This document shows, one piece after another, positions 46,318-55,958 of a DNA stretch of 64,000 nucleotides. Origin of the DNA: Afipia sp. GTDB taxonomy: Bacteria > Pseudomonadota > Alphaproteobacteria > Rhizobiales > Xanthobacteraceae. A model generated the notes under the pieces. That model saw nothing but the letters and a program-made list of their open reading frames with translations. It had not been told where the DNA came from and made no database searches. The stretch lies in contig JANQAK010000003.1 of the NCBI GenBank assembly GCA_024707075.1, positions 1,178,001 through 1,242,000 on the forward strand. The letters run 5' to 3'. Each line of letters starts with the position of its first letter. Position 1 is the first letter of the stretch. The position numbers and the translations under genes are program-made.

Positions 46318-47071
46318 GACCGCCAGCGCGGCACGGATCGCGCACGGCGACGCCGCCGCGAACCGTGCTCCGATGCCCGATATATCCTTCGCCGAGGTCG
46401 AGACCGCAGAACTCGGGATTCTGCGTCAGCAACAACTGGCGGAACAGCTTGGCTCCGATGATGAACGCCATCTTCTTGTATGGCGCGCACCGCGGGCACT
46501 TATCGTCGGCCGCCGCGACAGCCGTCTGCCGAATTTTTGCATCGCGGTGGACCAGCTTCGCGATGACGGATGGCCTGTTCTGATCCGCCGCAGCGGCGGC
46601 ACCGCCTGCCCGGTTTCCAGAGGGACGCTGCAAATTGCGTTGGCCCGCATTGTCATCCCCAAAATCACCATTGAATCCGCCTACATGGAATTGGCCGGAT
46701 TCATCAGCGCCGTTCTGAAATCATATGGGCTTGAGGCCGAAATCGGCGAGAAACCAAATGCCTTCTGTCCGGGGCGCTACGACATATCCGTCAACGGCCG
46801 GAAGATCGCAGGCCTTTCACAGCATTGGCGCCGGTGCAATGGCCACGTCACGGCGACAACGGCTGCCACCCTTATCGTCGATCACGATCGGGAGGAACTC
46901 GCCCACATCGTCAACCTGTTTTACCAATCAGTAGGCGGACAGGCGCGATGCAGCGTCTCCGCGATCGGCGACATGCGCTCGGTGCTTCAACAACCGTCAT
47001 TGTCCGGGAAATCCCTGACCGACGACGTGCGCGAACGGATCGGGAATCTCTGGAGTCGAGCGCAGCCATAA
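46310..47071 (+). CDS. Lipoate-protein ligase family protein (LplA/LipB fold)
   Basis: A protein of the biotin/lipoate A/B ligase family, 253 residues from GTG 46310 or 232 from ATG 46373 (MPDISFAEVETAELG). It shows ALIVGRRDSRLPNF, LIRRSGGTACPVSRGTLQIAL (in place of the common RRxxGGGxVxHDxGxxN) and RYDISVNGRKIAGLSQHWRR, the lysine region of lipoate ligases. The changed second motif may mean a specialised ligase or transferase. Gene fusion to the operon suggests it loads lipoate or octanoate onto the adjacent lipoyl-domain protein. Confidence 0.75.
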   Translation: MPETASAARIAHGDAAANRAPMPDISFAEVETAELGILRQQQLAEQLGSDDERHLLVWRAPRALIVGRRDSRLPNFCIAVDQLRDDGWPVLIRRSGGTACPVSRGTLQIALARIVIPKITIESAYMELAGFISAVLKSYGLEAEIGEKPNAFCPGRYDISVNGRKIAGLSQHWRRCNGHVTATTAATLIVDHDREELAHIVNLFYQSVGGQARCSVSAIGDMRSVLQQPSLSGKSLTDDVRERIGNLWSRAQP

Positions 47072-47095
47072 AGACCGCGTGTTGCTCATTGCGCG

Positions 47096-47731
47096 TCAGT
47101 GAAGCCGCAGTTCATTGTACCGATACAGGATCATCTGGGTCGCGGCCGCGGTCAGGATGCGGCCGACTTCCGGTTCCAGGCCGCTGCGATACCACAGCAG
47201 CATGTTGCCGTCGTGGATTGCCATGATCGTCAGAACAAACTTTTCAGTCGAAACCGATTTGTCGATCTCTCCATCGGCTTTCGCGCGATCCAGAATGGCA
47301 TCCAGCGTCTTCCTGACATTCTCGTAAATCTTGGAGACGCGCTTGCTGACCTTCCCCTTCTTGTTCGCCGACTCGATCGACGTCAGCATCAGGATCGCGA
47401 GATCGTCAGGATAGGTCGCCGCCCAACGCGACTGAGTGGAATTGAAACGCTCAAACCTGTCGATAGCCGACCCATCGCAAAGAGCGACGGCTTCGGCCGT
47501 CTTGGTGATCGAGCGCTTCTCGATGTCGGCGAGGATGTCGAGCAGCAATTGCTCTTTGCTCTTGAAATAATGATAGATCGCGCCCTTGGTAAATTTTGCC
47601 GCGTCGGCGATCTCTTCGAGGCTGGTATTCGCATAGCCGCTTGCGGCAAAAAGCCGGATGGCAGCATCCTTTATCAACGCGGTGCTGGTCGCGGGGTCGT
47701 TTCGTTTCCGTAGTTTCTTCTCGACCGCCAT
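47096..47731 (-). CDS. TetR-family transcriptional regulator
   Basis: A 211-residue regulator. The N-terminal helix-turn-helix is IKDAAIRLFAASGYANTSLEEIADAAKFTKGAIYHYFKSKEQLLLDIL. The C-terminal ligand domain is divergent, with TetR_C-like helices. ATG 47731 (MAVEKKLRKRND) has AAGGT-like spacing; ATG 47770 is an alternative. It lies downstream of the third Liv operon and in the same direction, so it may control that operon or an unlinked one. Its ligand is unknown. Confidence 0.87.
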   Translation of the reverse strand: MAVEKKLRKRNDPATSTALIKDAAIRLFAASGYANTSLEEIADAAKFTKGAIYHYFKSKEQLLLDILADIEKRSITKTAEAVALCDGSAIDRFERFNSTQSRWAATYPDDLAILMLTSIESANKKGKVSKRVSKIYENVRKTLDAILDRAKADGEIDKSVSTEKFVLTIMAIHDGNMLLWYRSGLEPEVGRILTAAATQMILYRYNELRLH

Positions 47732-47823
47732 CCTCTGACCTTCATCGACTCGAACTTCATATCCGACCATCCTTTACTAACTTATTCAAGAACTCGGGAT
47801 ATCTCCAGACGCTGGCGAATGGG

Positions 47824-47858
47824 CCGGACGGCCTGCGCAACCCGCGCAGGCCGTCTGG
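47824..47858. terminator. Terminator-like GC hairpin after the third Liv binding-protein gene
   Basis: GACGGCCTGCGC-AACCC-GCGCAGGCCGTC (47827-47855) extends to a ~15-bp stem with one G-T pair. It sits 24 nt after the binding-protein stop on the minus strand, before the TetR gene. No U-run follows, so it may instead be an mRNA-stabilising hairpin or attenuator. Confidence 0.5.
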
Positions 47859-47881
47859 CGAATTCCGCCGGTGCCGTGCGG

Positions 47882-49039
47882 TCAGTTGCCTGCGATGGTC
47901 TGGAATTTTCCGGACTTGATGGTGATCGTTTTCAACGAATCCTTCCCAAATCCTTCGTGATTGACGTTGCTGTAGCAGAAACGTCCATCGAGATAGGGGC
48001 TTTCGGACGTGCACACGGTCTCCAGCGCATCCCTGATCTTCTTTCCTGTTGCCGGCCCGTCCACCTTCTTGATGGCGTCGAACAGGGCCGTCGCCGCGGC
48101 GGTTGTAAGCAGTTCGCCGAATCCTGCGGGCGTCTTGCCGTTCGCACGCAGCAGGTTCTCCAGGTTCTTCAGCTTGACGGACGGATCATCCCAATTGGCA
48201 ATCGAGATCATGGTCACGTTCTCCGCTGCCCCGCCGGCTGCATCGATGAAGGAGCGCTGCACCAGGGCGCCCGCGCCGACGACCGGCGCTGTCAGACCGA
48301 CCTGCTTGCTGGCGCGCATGAACGCCGCACCCATCGCGGGCGATGACGTCCAGAGCAGAACCGCATCCGGCGATGCATTGCGGATTTTGGTCGCCGCGGC
48401 CGTCAAATCGACAGCATTGCCGGGAGCGCTCGCGACGGTCACGATCTCCACATTCTTTTCCTTCGCCAGCTTGCTGGCATAGACGGCCGAATTCTTTCCG
48501 TAAGCGTCTTCCTGGTGCATGATCGCGATGCGCTTGTAGCCCAGCTTGAAGATACCGAATTCCATCGCGCCCTCGACCAGCATCTCGTCGTTGGTGCAGG
48601 TACGGAATATCCACGGAAAGAACTCGCCGTCCTTGGCGGTTACGGAAATCGCTCCAACAGGTGCGAGAAGCGGAATCTGCGCGGCGGCAACGATCGGCAT
48701 GATTGCCAGCGCGCTGGAGCCGATGGTGGGTCCGATAATGACCTGCACCTGGTCCTGCTGGATCAGTTTGGTCGCACCACGCGCCGCTTCGGTGGGGTTG
48801 GTTTGCTCATCGTGATAGATCAGTTCGACCTTGCGGGTGCCGGCTTGGGCGTTGTGCTGATCGACGAGTAGTTTCAGCGCATCGCGCTCCGGGATGCCGA
48901 ATGGCGCGGCTGGCCCGTTCAGGCTGAGAATGACGCCGACCTTGACCGGGTCTTCGGCCAGTGCCGGCGCATTTGCGACGACCGACAAAGCCAAGATCAG
49001 TGAAAGAGCACGACAGATATTTATCGAGAAGCGTATCAT
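47882..49039 (-). CDS. Periplasmic substrate-binding protein of the third Liv transporter
   Basis: A 385-residue type I periplasmic binding protein with a Sec signal (ICRALSLILALSVVANAPALAED). The mature chain starts DPVKVGVILSLNGPAAPFGIPERDALKLLVDQHN. ATG 49039 (MIRFSINICRAL) has AGGAGG 5-6 nt upstream; the frame to 49147 is rejected. Two C-terminal Cys (ETVCTSESP and GRFCYSN) may form a disulfide. It is the last gene of the Liv set, after livF, in a long catabolic gene string. Confidence 0.92.
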   Translation of the reverse strand: MIRFSINICRALSLILALSVVANAPALAEDPVKVGVILSLNGPAAPFGIPERDALKLLVDQHNAQAGTRKVELIYHDEQTNPTEAARGATKLIQQDQVQVIIGPTIGSSALAIMPIVAAAQIPLLAPVGAISVTAKDGEFFPWIFRTCTNDEMLVEGAMEFGIFKLGYKRIAIMHQEDAYGKNSAVYASKLAKEKNVEIVTVASAPGNAVDLTAAATKIRNASPDAVLLWTSSPAMGAAFMRASKQVGLTAPVVGAGALVQRSFIDAAGGAAENVTMISIANWDDPSVKLKNLENLLRANGKTPAGFGELLTTAAATALFDAIKKVDGPATGKKIRDALETVCTSESPYLDGRFCYSNVNHEGFGKDSLKTITIKSGKFQTIAGN

Positions 49040-49112
49040 TTTTATTCCTCCTGGGTTTTGCTTGTTGCATCCGGACTTCATGTCCGCGTCCTGGTGTTTA
49101 AACGATGATCCA

Positions 49113-49841
49113 TCACTCGCTGATGTATGCGTCGAGCATGTCGGCATGGTCGCTCAAATCGCCCTTCCCGCCTTCCGCAGCGACAACGCCGTGCGACAGG
49201 ACGAAATAACGATCGGCGATTTGCGCGGCGAAAGGCAGATTCTGCTCGGCGATCAGCAGCGCAATGCCCTTGTCTTTCAGTATTCCGAAGGCGCGCTGGA
49301 GATGATCGAAAATGATCGGAGCCAGTCCTTGCGAAGGCTCATCCAGAATGAGCACCGAAGGTTCGCGACCAAGAGCCATCGCAATGGCCAGCATCTGCTG
49401 CTCGCCCCCGCTGAGGGCGCCAGCCTGTGCATCCTCACGCTCGCGCAGGATCGGAAAAAGATCGAACAGCCCCTTGCGAATGTGAGGACGGCGATCCCGG
49501 GGTGAAAGACGCAAACCGATCTCAAGATTCTCGGCGACGCTCATCGGAGCGAATACATTGCCCCGGCGCTCGGGCACAAAGGCCAGCCCCTTTTCCGCGC
49601 GTTGCTGGGTCGAAAGCCCGGCGATGGAATTGCCTGCAAGCTCAAGTGCGCCGTCCGAGCGGATGCCGCCGGCGATCGCGGTCAGCAAGCTGCTTTTGCC
49701 CGCTCCATTGGCACCGAGCACGACCAGGATTTCGCCGGATGCGAGCGCGAAATCGACGCCGAACACAACCTCGATCCTGCCGTGGAAGGCGTGCAGTCCC
49801 CTTGCCGCAAGGACCAACCGTGATGAGACGTGCCCTGTCAT
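49113..49841 (-). CDS. livF: Liv-type ABC transporter ATP-binding protein LivF (third system)
   Basis: A 242-residue ATPase with Walker A GANGAGKSS, signature LSGGEQQ, Walker B VLILDEPSQGLAP and the H-loop-like ALLIAEQNLPFA. The start overlaps the livG stop by 4 nt. It is coupled to livG, livM and livH and serves the same importer as the binding protein at 47882-49039. Confidence 0.93.
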   Translation of the reverse strand: MTGHVSSRLVLAARGLHAFHGRIEVVFGVDFALASGEILVVLGANGAGKSSLLTAIAGGIRSDGALELAGNSIAGLSTQQRAEKGLAFVPERRGNVFAPMSVAENLEIGLRLSPRDRRPHIRKGLFDLFPILREREDAQAGALSGGEQQMLAIAMALGREPSVLILDEPSQGLAPIIFDHLQRAFGILKDKGIALLIAEQNLPFAAQIADRYFVLSHGVVAAEGGKGDLSDHADMLDAYISE

Positions 49842-50620
49842 GACTGCGCCTCCTTATGATTGGCGCGTGTGGTGCCAAGATAGGCATCGACGAAAGCCGC
49901 ATCGTGCAGGAGCGTCTCAGGCTTTCCTTCGATCAGCATCGTGCCGCGATCGAGCACGACAGTATGATCGGACAATGCGCGGACCAGCCCGAAATTGTGT
50001 TCGACCAGCAGGACGCCAACGCCGGATTCCGCGATACGGCGTATCTCCGCGCTGAGGAGAGCCTGCTCGACTTTGGTGAGACCGGCTGCGGGCTCGTCCA
50101 GCAGCAGATACTTCGGATCGTTGGCGATGGCCCGCGCGACCTCGACCAACCGCACCTGCCCCATGGGCAATTCGCCGAGAGCCATGTTTTTCAAGGCAGA
50201 GAGCTTGAAATCCGCCAGGATTTTCTCACCCCGCTCCCGGAAAAGACTTTCTTCCCGCGAGACTGCCGGAATGCGCATGAGTGTGCCGAGCAGCGTGCCG
50301 CACGATTGAGGATAGAAACCGCAAAGCACGGCCTCCTCGACACTGACGCGCGGATCGAAGCGCGGCGTCTGGAATGTCCGGGCAAGTCCCGAGGCGATGC
50401 GCCGGTGTGTGGGAACATCGGCCAAATCGTGCCCGTCAAGACGAACGGTCCCGCCCGCGAGGGCGACCATTCCTGTGATGCTATTGAACAGCGTGCTTTT
50501 GCCCGAACCATTCGGGCCGATCACGGTAACAATGCGGCCGGGCTCAATGCGCACGGACACATCTGTCAACGCGGCGACGCCGCCGAACCGCACGGCGATG
50601 TTGGAGGCTTCAACGGCCAT
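49838..50620 (-). CDS. livG: Liv-type ABC transporter ATP-binding protein LivG (third system)
   Basis: A 260-residue ATPase with Walker A GPNGSGKST, TFQTPRFDPRVSVEEAV, signature-like LPMGQVRLVEVARAI and Walker B LLLDEPAAGLT. ATG 50620 (MAVEASNIAVRFGG) has GGAGG at a 7-nt distance and overlaps the livM end by 11 nt. The in-frame ATG at 50626 lies too close to that ribosome site, and the frame to 50680 is not conserved. Confidence 0.92.
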   Translation of the reverse strand: MAVEASNIAVRFGGVAALTDVSVRIEPGRIVTVIGPNGSGKSTLFNSITGMVALAGGTVRLDGHDLADVPTHRRIASGLARTFQTPRFDPRVSVEEAVLCGFYPQSCGTLLGTLMRIPAVSREESLFRERGEKILADFKLSALKNMALGELPMGQVRLVEVARAIANDPKYLLLDEPAAGLTKVEQALLSAEIRRIAESGVGVLLVEHNFGLVRALSDHTVVLDRGTMLIEGKPETLLHDAAFVDAYLGTTRANHKEAQS

Positions 50621-51551
50621 CGGCATTCCTCCGCGAACGGAGCCAGCGGAACCCCAGCAATCCCTGCGGCGCGAGAACAAGAGTCAAGACAAGCGCCGCG
50701 CCGAAAAACATTCCCTGCGTTTCGGCCGCCGGCAAAAAGAGCGTAATGAGAAGAAGCACCGCAGCGCCGACGATCGGCCCCAGAAAAGTCTGCGCGCCAC
50801 CGATCACAGCCATCAGGAGCGTCTGGATCGAAACGTGCGTTGTCAGCGAGTCCGGCCCCACATAAGTCAGGTGATGCGCGTAGAGCCAACCCGCGACACC
50901 CGCCATTGCCGCGGAGATGGCAAAGACACCGGCAAGAATGTGCGACACGCTCACGCCATCCGCCGCTGCACGCAATGGATCGTGACGCGCCGTGCGAACT
51001 GCGCGACCCAGATTGGAATCCATAAGATTGAGGTAAATCCACAAGGCCACCAGAACGCAGCCCCATGCCAGAAAATGCATGCTCTGCGCGTTCGCCGCGA
51101 TGGCAAGCCGGGGGATGCCTGACAGGCCGATATAGCCACCCGTGAAATCTCCGCCCTCGCGCACCGCGATTTCGAGGATACTGCTGATAAGCAATGTCGC
51201 GATGGATAATGGCAGAGGCGACAGCCGCACAACGGCGCGCGCGATCGGATAGGCAAGCGCCATCGGCGCAAGCACGGCGAAAGCCAGTCCAAGATAGGGA
51301 GACAGCCCGAAACGAGTCGTCAGAATACCAGTGCCGAAGGCGCCTATCGAGGCAAATGCCGCCGTTGCCATCGAGAGAATACCGGCCTGTCCATAGGCAA
51401 GACCAACCGACAGCGCCATCAGCGCAAAGATCGCGATGAGAATGGAATTGTCCAACCAGAACGGCCGTCCATAACTCACCGCCGACACCACCGCGAGGAC
51501 ACTCACCAGGATAATCAGCGGCCGCAGTCTTCCGAGGCTCCGGGCGTTCAT
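50610..51551 (-). CDS. livM: Liv-type ABC transporter permease LivM (third system)
   Basis: A 313-residue permease with MALSVGLAYGQAGILSMATAAFASIGAFGTGIL (LivM N-terminal block), YIGLSGIPRL and a C-terminal VIGGAQTFLGPIVGAAVLLL. The central DPLRAAADGVSVSHILAGVFAISAAMAGVAG is typical. It overlaps livH by 4 nt (ATGA) and is one of two membrane subunits of the third Liv importer. Confidence 0.92.
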   Translation of the reverse strand: MNARSLGRLRPLIILVSVLAVVSAVSYGRPFWLDNSILIAIFALMALSVGLAYGQAGILSMATAAFASIGAFGTGILTTRFGLSPYLGLAFAVLAPMALAYPIARAVVRLSPLPLSIATLLISSILEIAVREGGDFTGGYIGLSGIPRLAIAANAQSMHFLAWGCVLVALWIYLNLMDSNLGRAVRTARHDPLRAAADGVSVSHILAGVFAISAAMAGVAGWLYAHHLTYVGPDSLTTHVSIQTLLMAVIGGAQTFLGPIVGAAVLLLITLFLPAAETQGMFFGAALVLTLVLAPQGLLGFRWLRSRRNADGR

Positions 51552-52405
51552 GCGCGGCCTCCTGCCGGTCGGCCGATATTGGCCTTGCCGCGCGCCAGAA
51601 CGACGAGGATGAACAACAACGGCGTCACCGTGCCGAGGCCCGCCGGCAGATAGCCGGTGGAAACAGCTTCAACGGTGCCGATGGCGACGCCGCCGAAAAA
51701 TCCGCGGAGCGGACTGTGCAATCCGAAAATCGCCGCTGCGCCAAAACCGGAGATCGTCAGGCCGAGGCCGGCGCTATAGCTCGTCCCTGTCGTGTACAGG
51801 ATCAGGACTCCGGCGATGCCGGCGAGGAGACCGCCGATCACATGCGCCATCACATAAATGCGATGAACCGGAATCCCCGCAAGCGCTGCGGCGCTTGCGC
51901 TGGCCGCGCAGGCGCGCATATCGCGCCCGAAAGCCGTCCAGTTCAGCCAGACGTAAAGCGTCGCCAGCAGCACAAGGCCGATCGAGACGTTGATTGCAGC
52001 TTGCGGGCTGACGCGGAGCGGCCCGATTACCCAGAACGTGTCGAACGGCTGGCGCACCATGGGATTTTGGCCAAACACCGTCAGGACAAACGATTCAAGG
52101 AATATCGAAATGCCGAAGGTAATCAGCACCACGGTCAGCGGATCCTTCACGCCGCCGGATTCAACACGCAACGACAGCATGGCGACAACGAGCGAGGCCA
52201 TGACGGCGCTCATGATTCCAAATGGAATTCCCATCGGACCTGCGAATGCCGCGGCAACGGCCGCGGCCAGGACCGCATATGCGCCAACAGCCAGATCGAC
52301 GGAATCCGTTGTGACAAACAGCAGGCTCACCGGAAACGCGAGCAGGCCGTAGACGGCGCCCAGCAAGGCGCCGCGGATCATGAATTCGAGAAATTCGATC
52401 AGCAT
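51548..52405 (-). CDS. livH: Liv-type ABC transporter permease LivH (third system)
   Basis: A 285-residue permease: MIRGALLGAVYGLLAFPVSLLFVTTDSVDLAVGAYAVL, then ILITFGISIFLESFVLTVFGQNP-type and ISGFGAAAIFGLHSPLRGFFGG blocks. ATG 52405 overlaps the TGA of the corrected indolepyruvate oxidoreductase frame by 7 nt (ATGCTGA), tying the transporter to that catabolic gene. Confidence 0.92.
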   Translation of the reverse strand: MLIEFLEFMIRGALLGAVYGLLAFPVSLLFVTTDSVDLAVGAYAVLAAAVAAAFAGPMGIPFGIMSAVMASLVVAMLSLRVESGGVKDPLTVVLITFGISIFLESFVLTVFGQNPMVRQPFDTFWVIGPLRVSPQAAINVSIGLVLLATLYVWLNWTAFGRDMRACAASASAAALAGIPVHRIYVMAHVIGGLLAGIAGVLILYTTGTSYSAGLGLTISGFGAAAIFGLHSPLRGFFGGVAIGTVEAVSTGYLPAGLGTVTPLLFILVVLARGKANIGRPAGGRA

Positions 52406-55400
52406 ATCGCCTCCAGAACCGGCTCACGCACTGGACTGTGCCGCCAGCGCTGCCATAAAGCCGCGCGCTTCTCGGCGACCGATAACGCACTGCGCTCTCG
52501 GATGTGGCCATAGCCGCGCAGCTTTTCGGGCAAGGATGCGATCTCGATGGCGAGCGCATGCCTTTTTCTCATCGAGGTCAGCCAGCAGGATTTCAATATC
52601 GGCCTCGTATTGCGCGATCTCACGCAACGCCAGGCGACGTTCGCTGGACCGCGCAAAAGGATCGAACACGGTTCCGCGCAGGAAGCGCAAGCGGGCGAGA
52701 ACATGGAACACCGGCAGAATCCAGCCGCCAACTTCGGTCTTGCGAGGTTCGGCATCGGCGCTATCGCGCCGCGCGAATGGACCGGCGCCAAGATGGAAAC
52801 GCAACTTGTAATCGCCCTGGAAATTGTTCTCCAGTTCGCGGCGGAACGCGGGCGCTGAATAGAGCCGCGCAACCTCGAACTCGTCCTTGTACGCGAGCAG
52901 CTTGTAATAGTAGCGCGCCACTGCCTCGGCGAGTCCGGGCTTCAGGCGAAGTTCACGCTCCCGCTCCACGACACGCGTGACAAAATTCCGGTAGCGATCG
53001 GCGTAACGCGAATCCTGGTAATCCGTCAGTTCGCGGCAGCGGCTATCGACCAGGTCGACGAGACTCCGGAAGCGCGGGGCCGTCACAACCTCGCCGTCAT
53101 CGGGATCCGCGGCAGCGTGCACGCGGGACGGATCATGCGCGGCGATACGGCCCCACGCAAAGCTCGCGAGATTAAGGTCAACGCCCACGCCGTTGAGGCG
53201 GATCGCGCGCTCGATCGCGGCGCGTGACAACGGCAGCCATCCCTTTTGCCACGCGTAGCCGAGCAGAATGAGATTCGCGCCAAGCGGATCGCCGACCAGA
53301 GATCGCGCCAGATCGGCGGCAGCAATGGCTTCCGCCTGGGATGCCGCCCCCGCGATGCGCTTGACCAATGCCCGGTGATCGACGCGCCAGTCCGGATCGT
53401 GAGTAAAATCGCGTGTCGGACTGATTTCAGCGGACAGGACGGCGCGGGTGCGCGCCGGATTCATTTTCTCGATCGCTTCAGCGCCCGCAGCAACGATCAG
53501 ATCGCAACCGATCACAACATCGGCCTCACCTTTCGCGAGGCGATGCGTATGCAAGCGCTCCCTGTCCGGCGCCAGCCGGATATGGGACATCACCGCCCCG
53601 TACTTCTGCGCGAGGCCGGTCAAATCGAGCGTGCTGGCGCTGATTCCGTCGAGATGCGCCGCCATGCCGATGATCGCGCCAAGTGTAATGACGCCGGTTC
53701 CACCGATGCCCGTGACGATCATCCCCAGCGGCTCGTTCAGGGCTGGAATGATTGGCTCGGGCAGCGCGCTCGCATCAGGTTTCGAAACGCCGGCGACATT
53801 GGTCTTGCGCAACGCGCCGCCCATGACGGTCACGAAACTCGGGCAGAAGCCGTTGGTGCAGGAGAAATCCTTGTTGCAGGACGCCTGATTAATGCGCCGC
53901 TTCCGGCCGAATTCGGTTTCGAGCGGTTCGATCGACAGGCAGTTGGACTTGTCGCCGCAATCGCCGCAACCTTCGCACACCGCCGGGTTGATGAAATTGC
54001 GCTTCTGAGGATCCGCGATCTTGCCGCGCTTGCGCTGACGCCGCCGCTCGGTGGCGCACATCTGGTCGTAGATAAGGACGGTGACGCCGGAATGCGCCCG
54101 CAATTCCTTCTGAACAGCGTCGAGCCTTTCGCGGTGATAGACATCGACGCCAGCAGGCAGCGTCTGGCTGGCAAACTTCTCCGGATCGTCGCTGACGATA
54201 ACGACCCTGGCCACGCCCTCGGCGAGCAGTTCCATCGAGAGCTGCGCGGGCGTCAGTTCGCCTTCGATCGGCTGACCGCCGGTCATCGAGACGAAACCAT
54301 TCAACAGCAATTTGTAGGTGATCGAGACCTTTGCCGCGACGGCCTGCCGGATGGCGAGGAAACCGGAATGGAAATACGTGCCGTCGCCCATATTGGCGAA
54401 CATATGCGGCGTGTCGGTGAACGGCGACATCCCCACCCACATCGCCCCCTCTGCCCCCATATGGGCCAGGGGACCGGTTTGCATCGAGTTTTGCAGCAAC
54501 GCGATGGAATGACATCCGATCCCGGCCAGCGCGAGGCTGTCGGTGGGCAACCGTGTCGATGTGCTGTGCGGGCAGCCCGAGCAGAACGTCGGTGCCCGTT
54601 CCGCAACAGGCATTGGTGTCAGCGCAACAACCTGATTTGATGCCGGCTGGTTGATGCCCAGCACGGCGCCGATCCGTGCGGCGATGCCGTCCGGATTCAA
54701 TTCGCCGACCAGCGAGAACGCCTCGTCGCCGCGCATCGCCGACCAGACATTCGCGGCCGAAAATTTGCCGATGACTTTCGGCCGCTTTCCTTCCGCGGCA
54801 TCGAAGAGGATCGTCTTGACCTGATCTTCCAGCAACGGGCGCTTTTCTTCGATCACAAGGATCGTCTCAAGACCCTGCGCGAATTGCAGGACGATTTCAG
54901 GATCGAGCGGCCAGACCATGCCGATCTTGAGAATCCTGAAACCGGATGTCGGACAGCCCTCGGCGGCGAGCCGCTCCAGTGCCTGCCGCGTATCGCCATA
55001 GGATTTCCCGGCCGTCACGATGCCGATTTTTGCCGCCGGCGCCTCAAGGCGAATCTCGTTGAGGGCATTCGCGCGCGCGTAGTCCAGTGCCGCCGGCAAA
55101 CGTAAGCCGTAGAGCGCCTCCTCCTGCGCCTTGGGCATGGCAACGCGCTTGATGTGAACATCCGAAGGCTGCTGCGGCGGCAGCGTGATCCGCGGACTGT
55201 CCGGACCGATCACGACGGAACTCGATCCTTCGACGACATCGGTTACGAGTTTCATCGCAATCCAGCAGCCGGCATATCGGCTCATCGCGATGCCATGCAG
55301 TCCGTAGTCGAGGATCTCCTGCACGTTTGAAGGATAGAGAACGGGAATCCCGGCAGCGATCAGGGCATAGTCGGACTGATGGGCCTGTGTCGATGATTTC

Positions 55401-55874
55401 GCGCCATGGTCGTCACCCGCGAGCGCCAGAACGCCGCCGAGCGGTGCGGTTCCGGCGGCATTGGCGTGCTTGAGCGCATCGCCGCTGCGGTCGACCCCCG
55501 GTCCCTTGCCGTACCAGATCCCGAATACACCAGCGAAGCGCGCGCCCGGAAAGTTCGTCGTGTGCTGCGTGCCCCAGACTGCGGTGGCGGCAAGATCCTC
55601 GTTGACCCCCCGGCTGAAAGTGCACATTTGCCGCGCGCAGCAGATCGCCTGCCTGCCACAACTCCATATCGTAGCGGCCGAGCGGCGAGCCGCGATAGCC
55701 CGAGATAAAGCCGGCCGTGTTCAGGCCGGCGCGCGAATCCCGAATGCGCTGCTGCAACGGCAGCCGCACCAGCGCCTGATTGCCCGACAGAAAGACTTCG
55801 CCTTCCTGCTGTGCATACCGGTCTGACAATGCAGGCTCCGGACCGGCGGGCACTGCTTTTACTGTGGCTTCCAT
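52399..55874 (-). CDS. Fused indolepyruvate ferredoxin oxidoreductase, interrupted by two 1-base insertions
   Basis: A single-chain aryl-pyruvate:ferredoxin oxidoreductase (about 1,157 residues corrected), which oxidatively decarboxylates arylpyruvates to arylacetyl-CoA. The N-terminus is GEVFLSGNQALVRLPLQQRIRD. It has a TPP module (ANMGDGTYFHSGFLAIRQAV), an Fe-S segment with CEGCGDCGDKSNC and SCNKDFSCTNGFC, and a gamma domain beginning IVTGIGGTGVITLG. At a G6 run (C6 on + strand 55606-55611) HFQPG should continue VNEDLAATAVWG. At an A5 run (T5 on + strand 52563-52567) the frame leaves the conserved ALAIEIASLPEKLRGYGHIRE tail. Deleting one base at each site gives a length divisible by three and a stop at 52399 overlapping livH. 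Confidence 0.9.
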
Positions 55875-55958
55875 AATCGTCTTTCGAAGGCGCTTTGGAT
55901 ATCGTGAGAGGAAAGCATTGACGGGAGCCGGCGCGTCCTCGCGCCAACGCCAGTTCCG

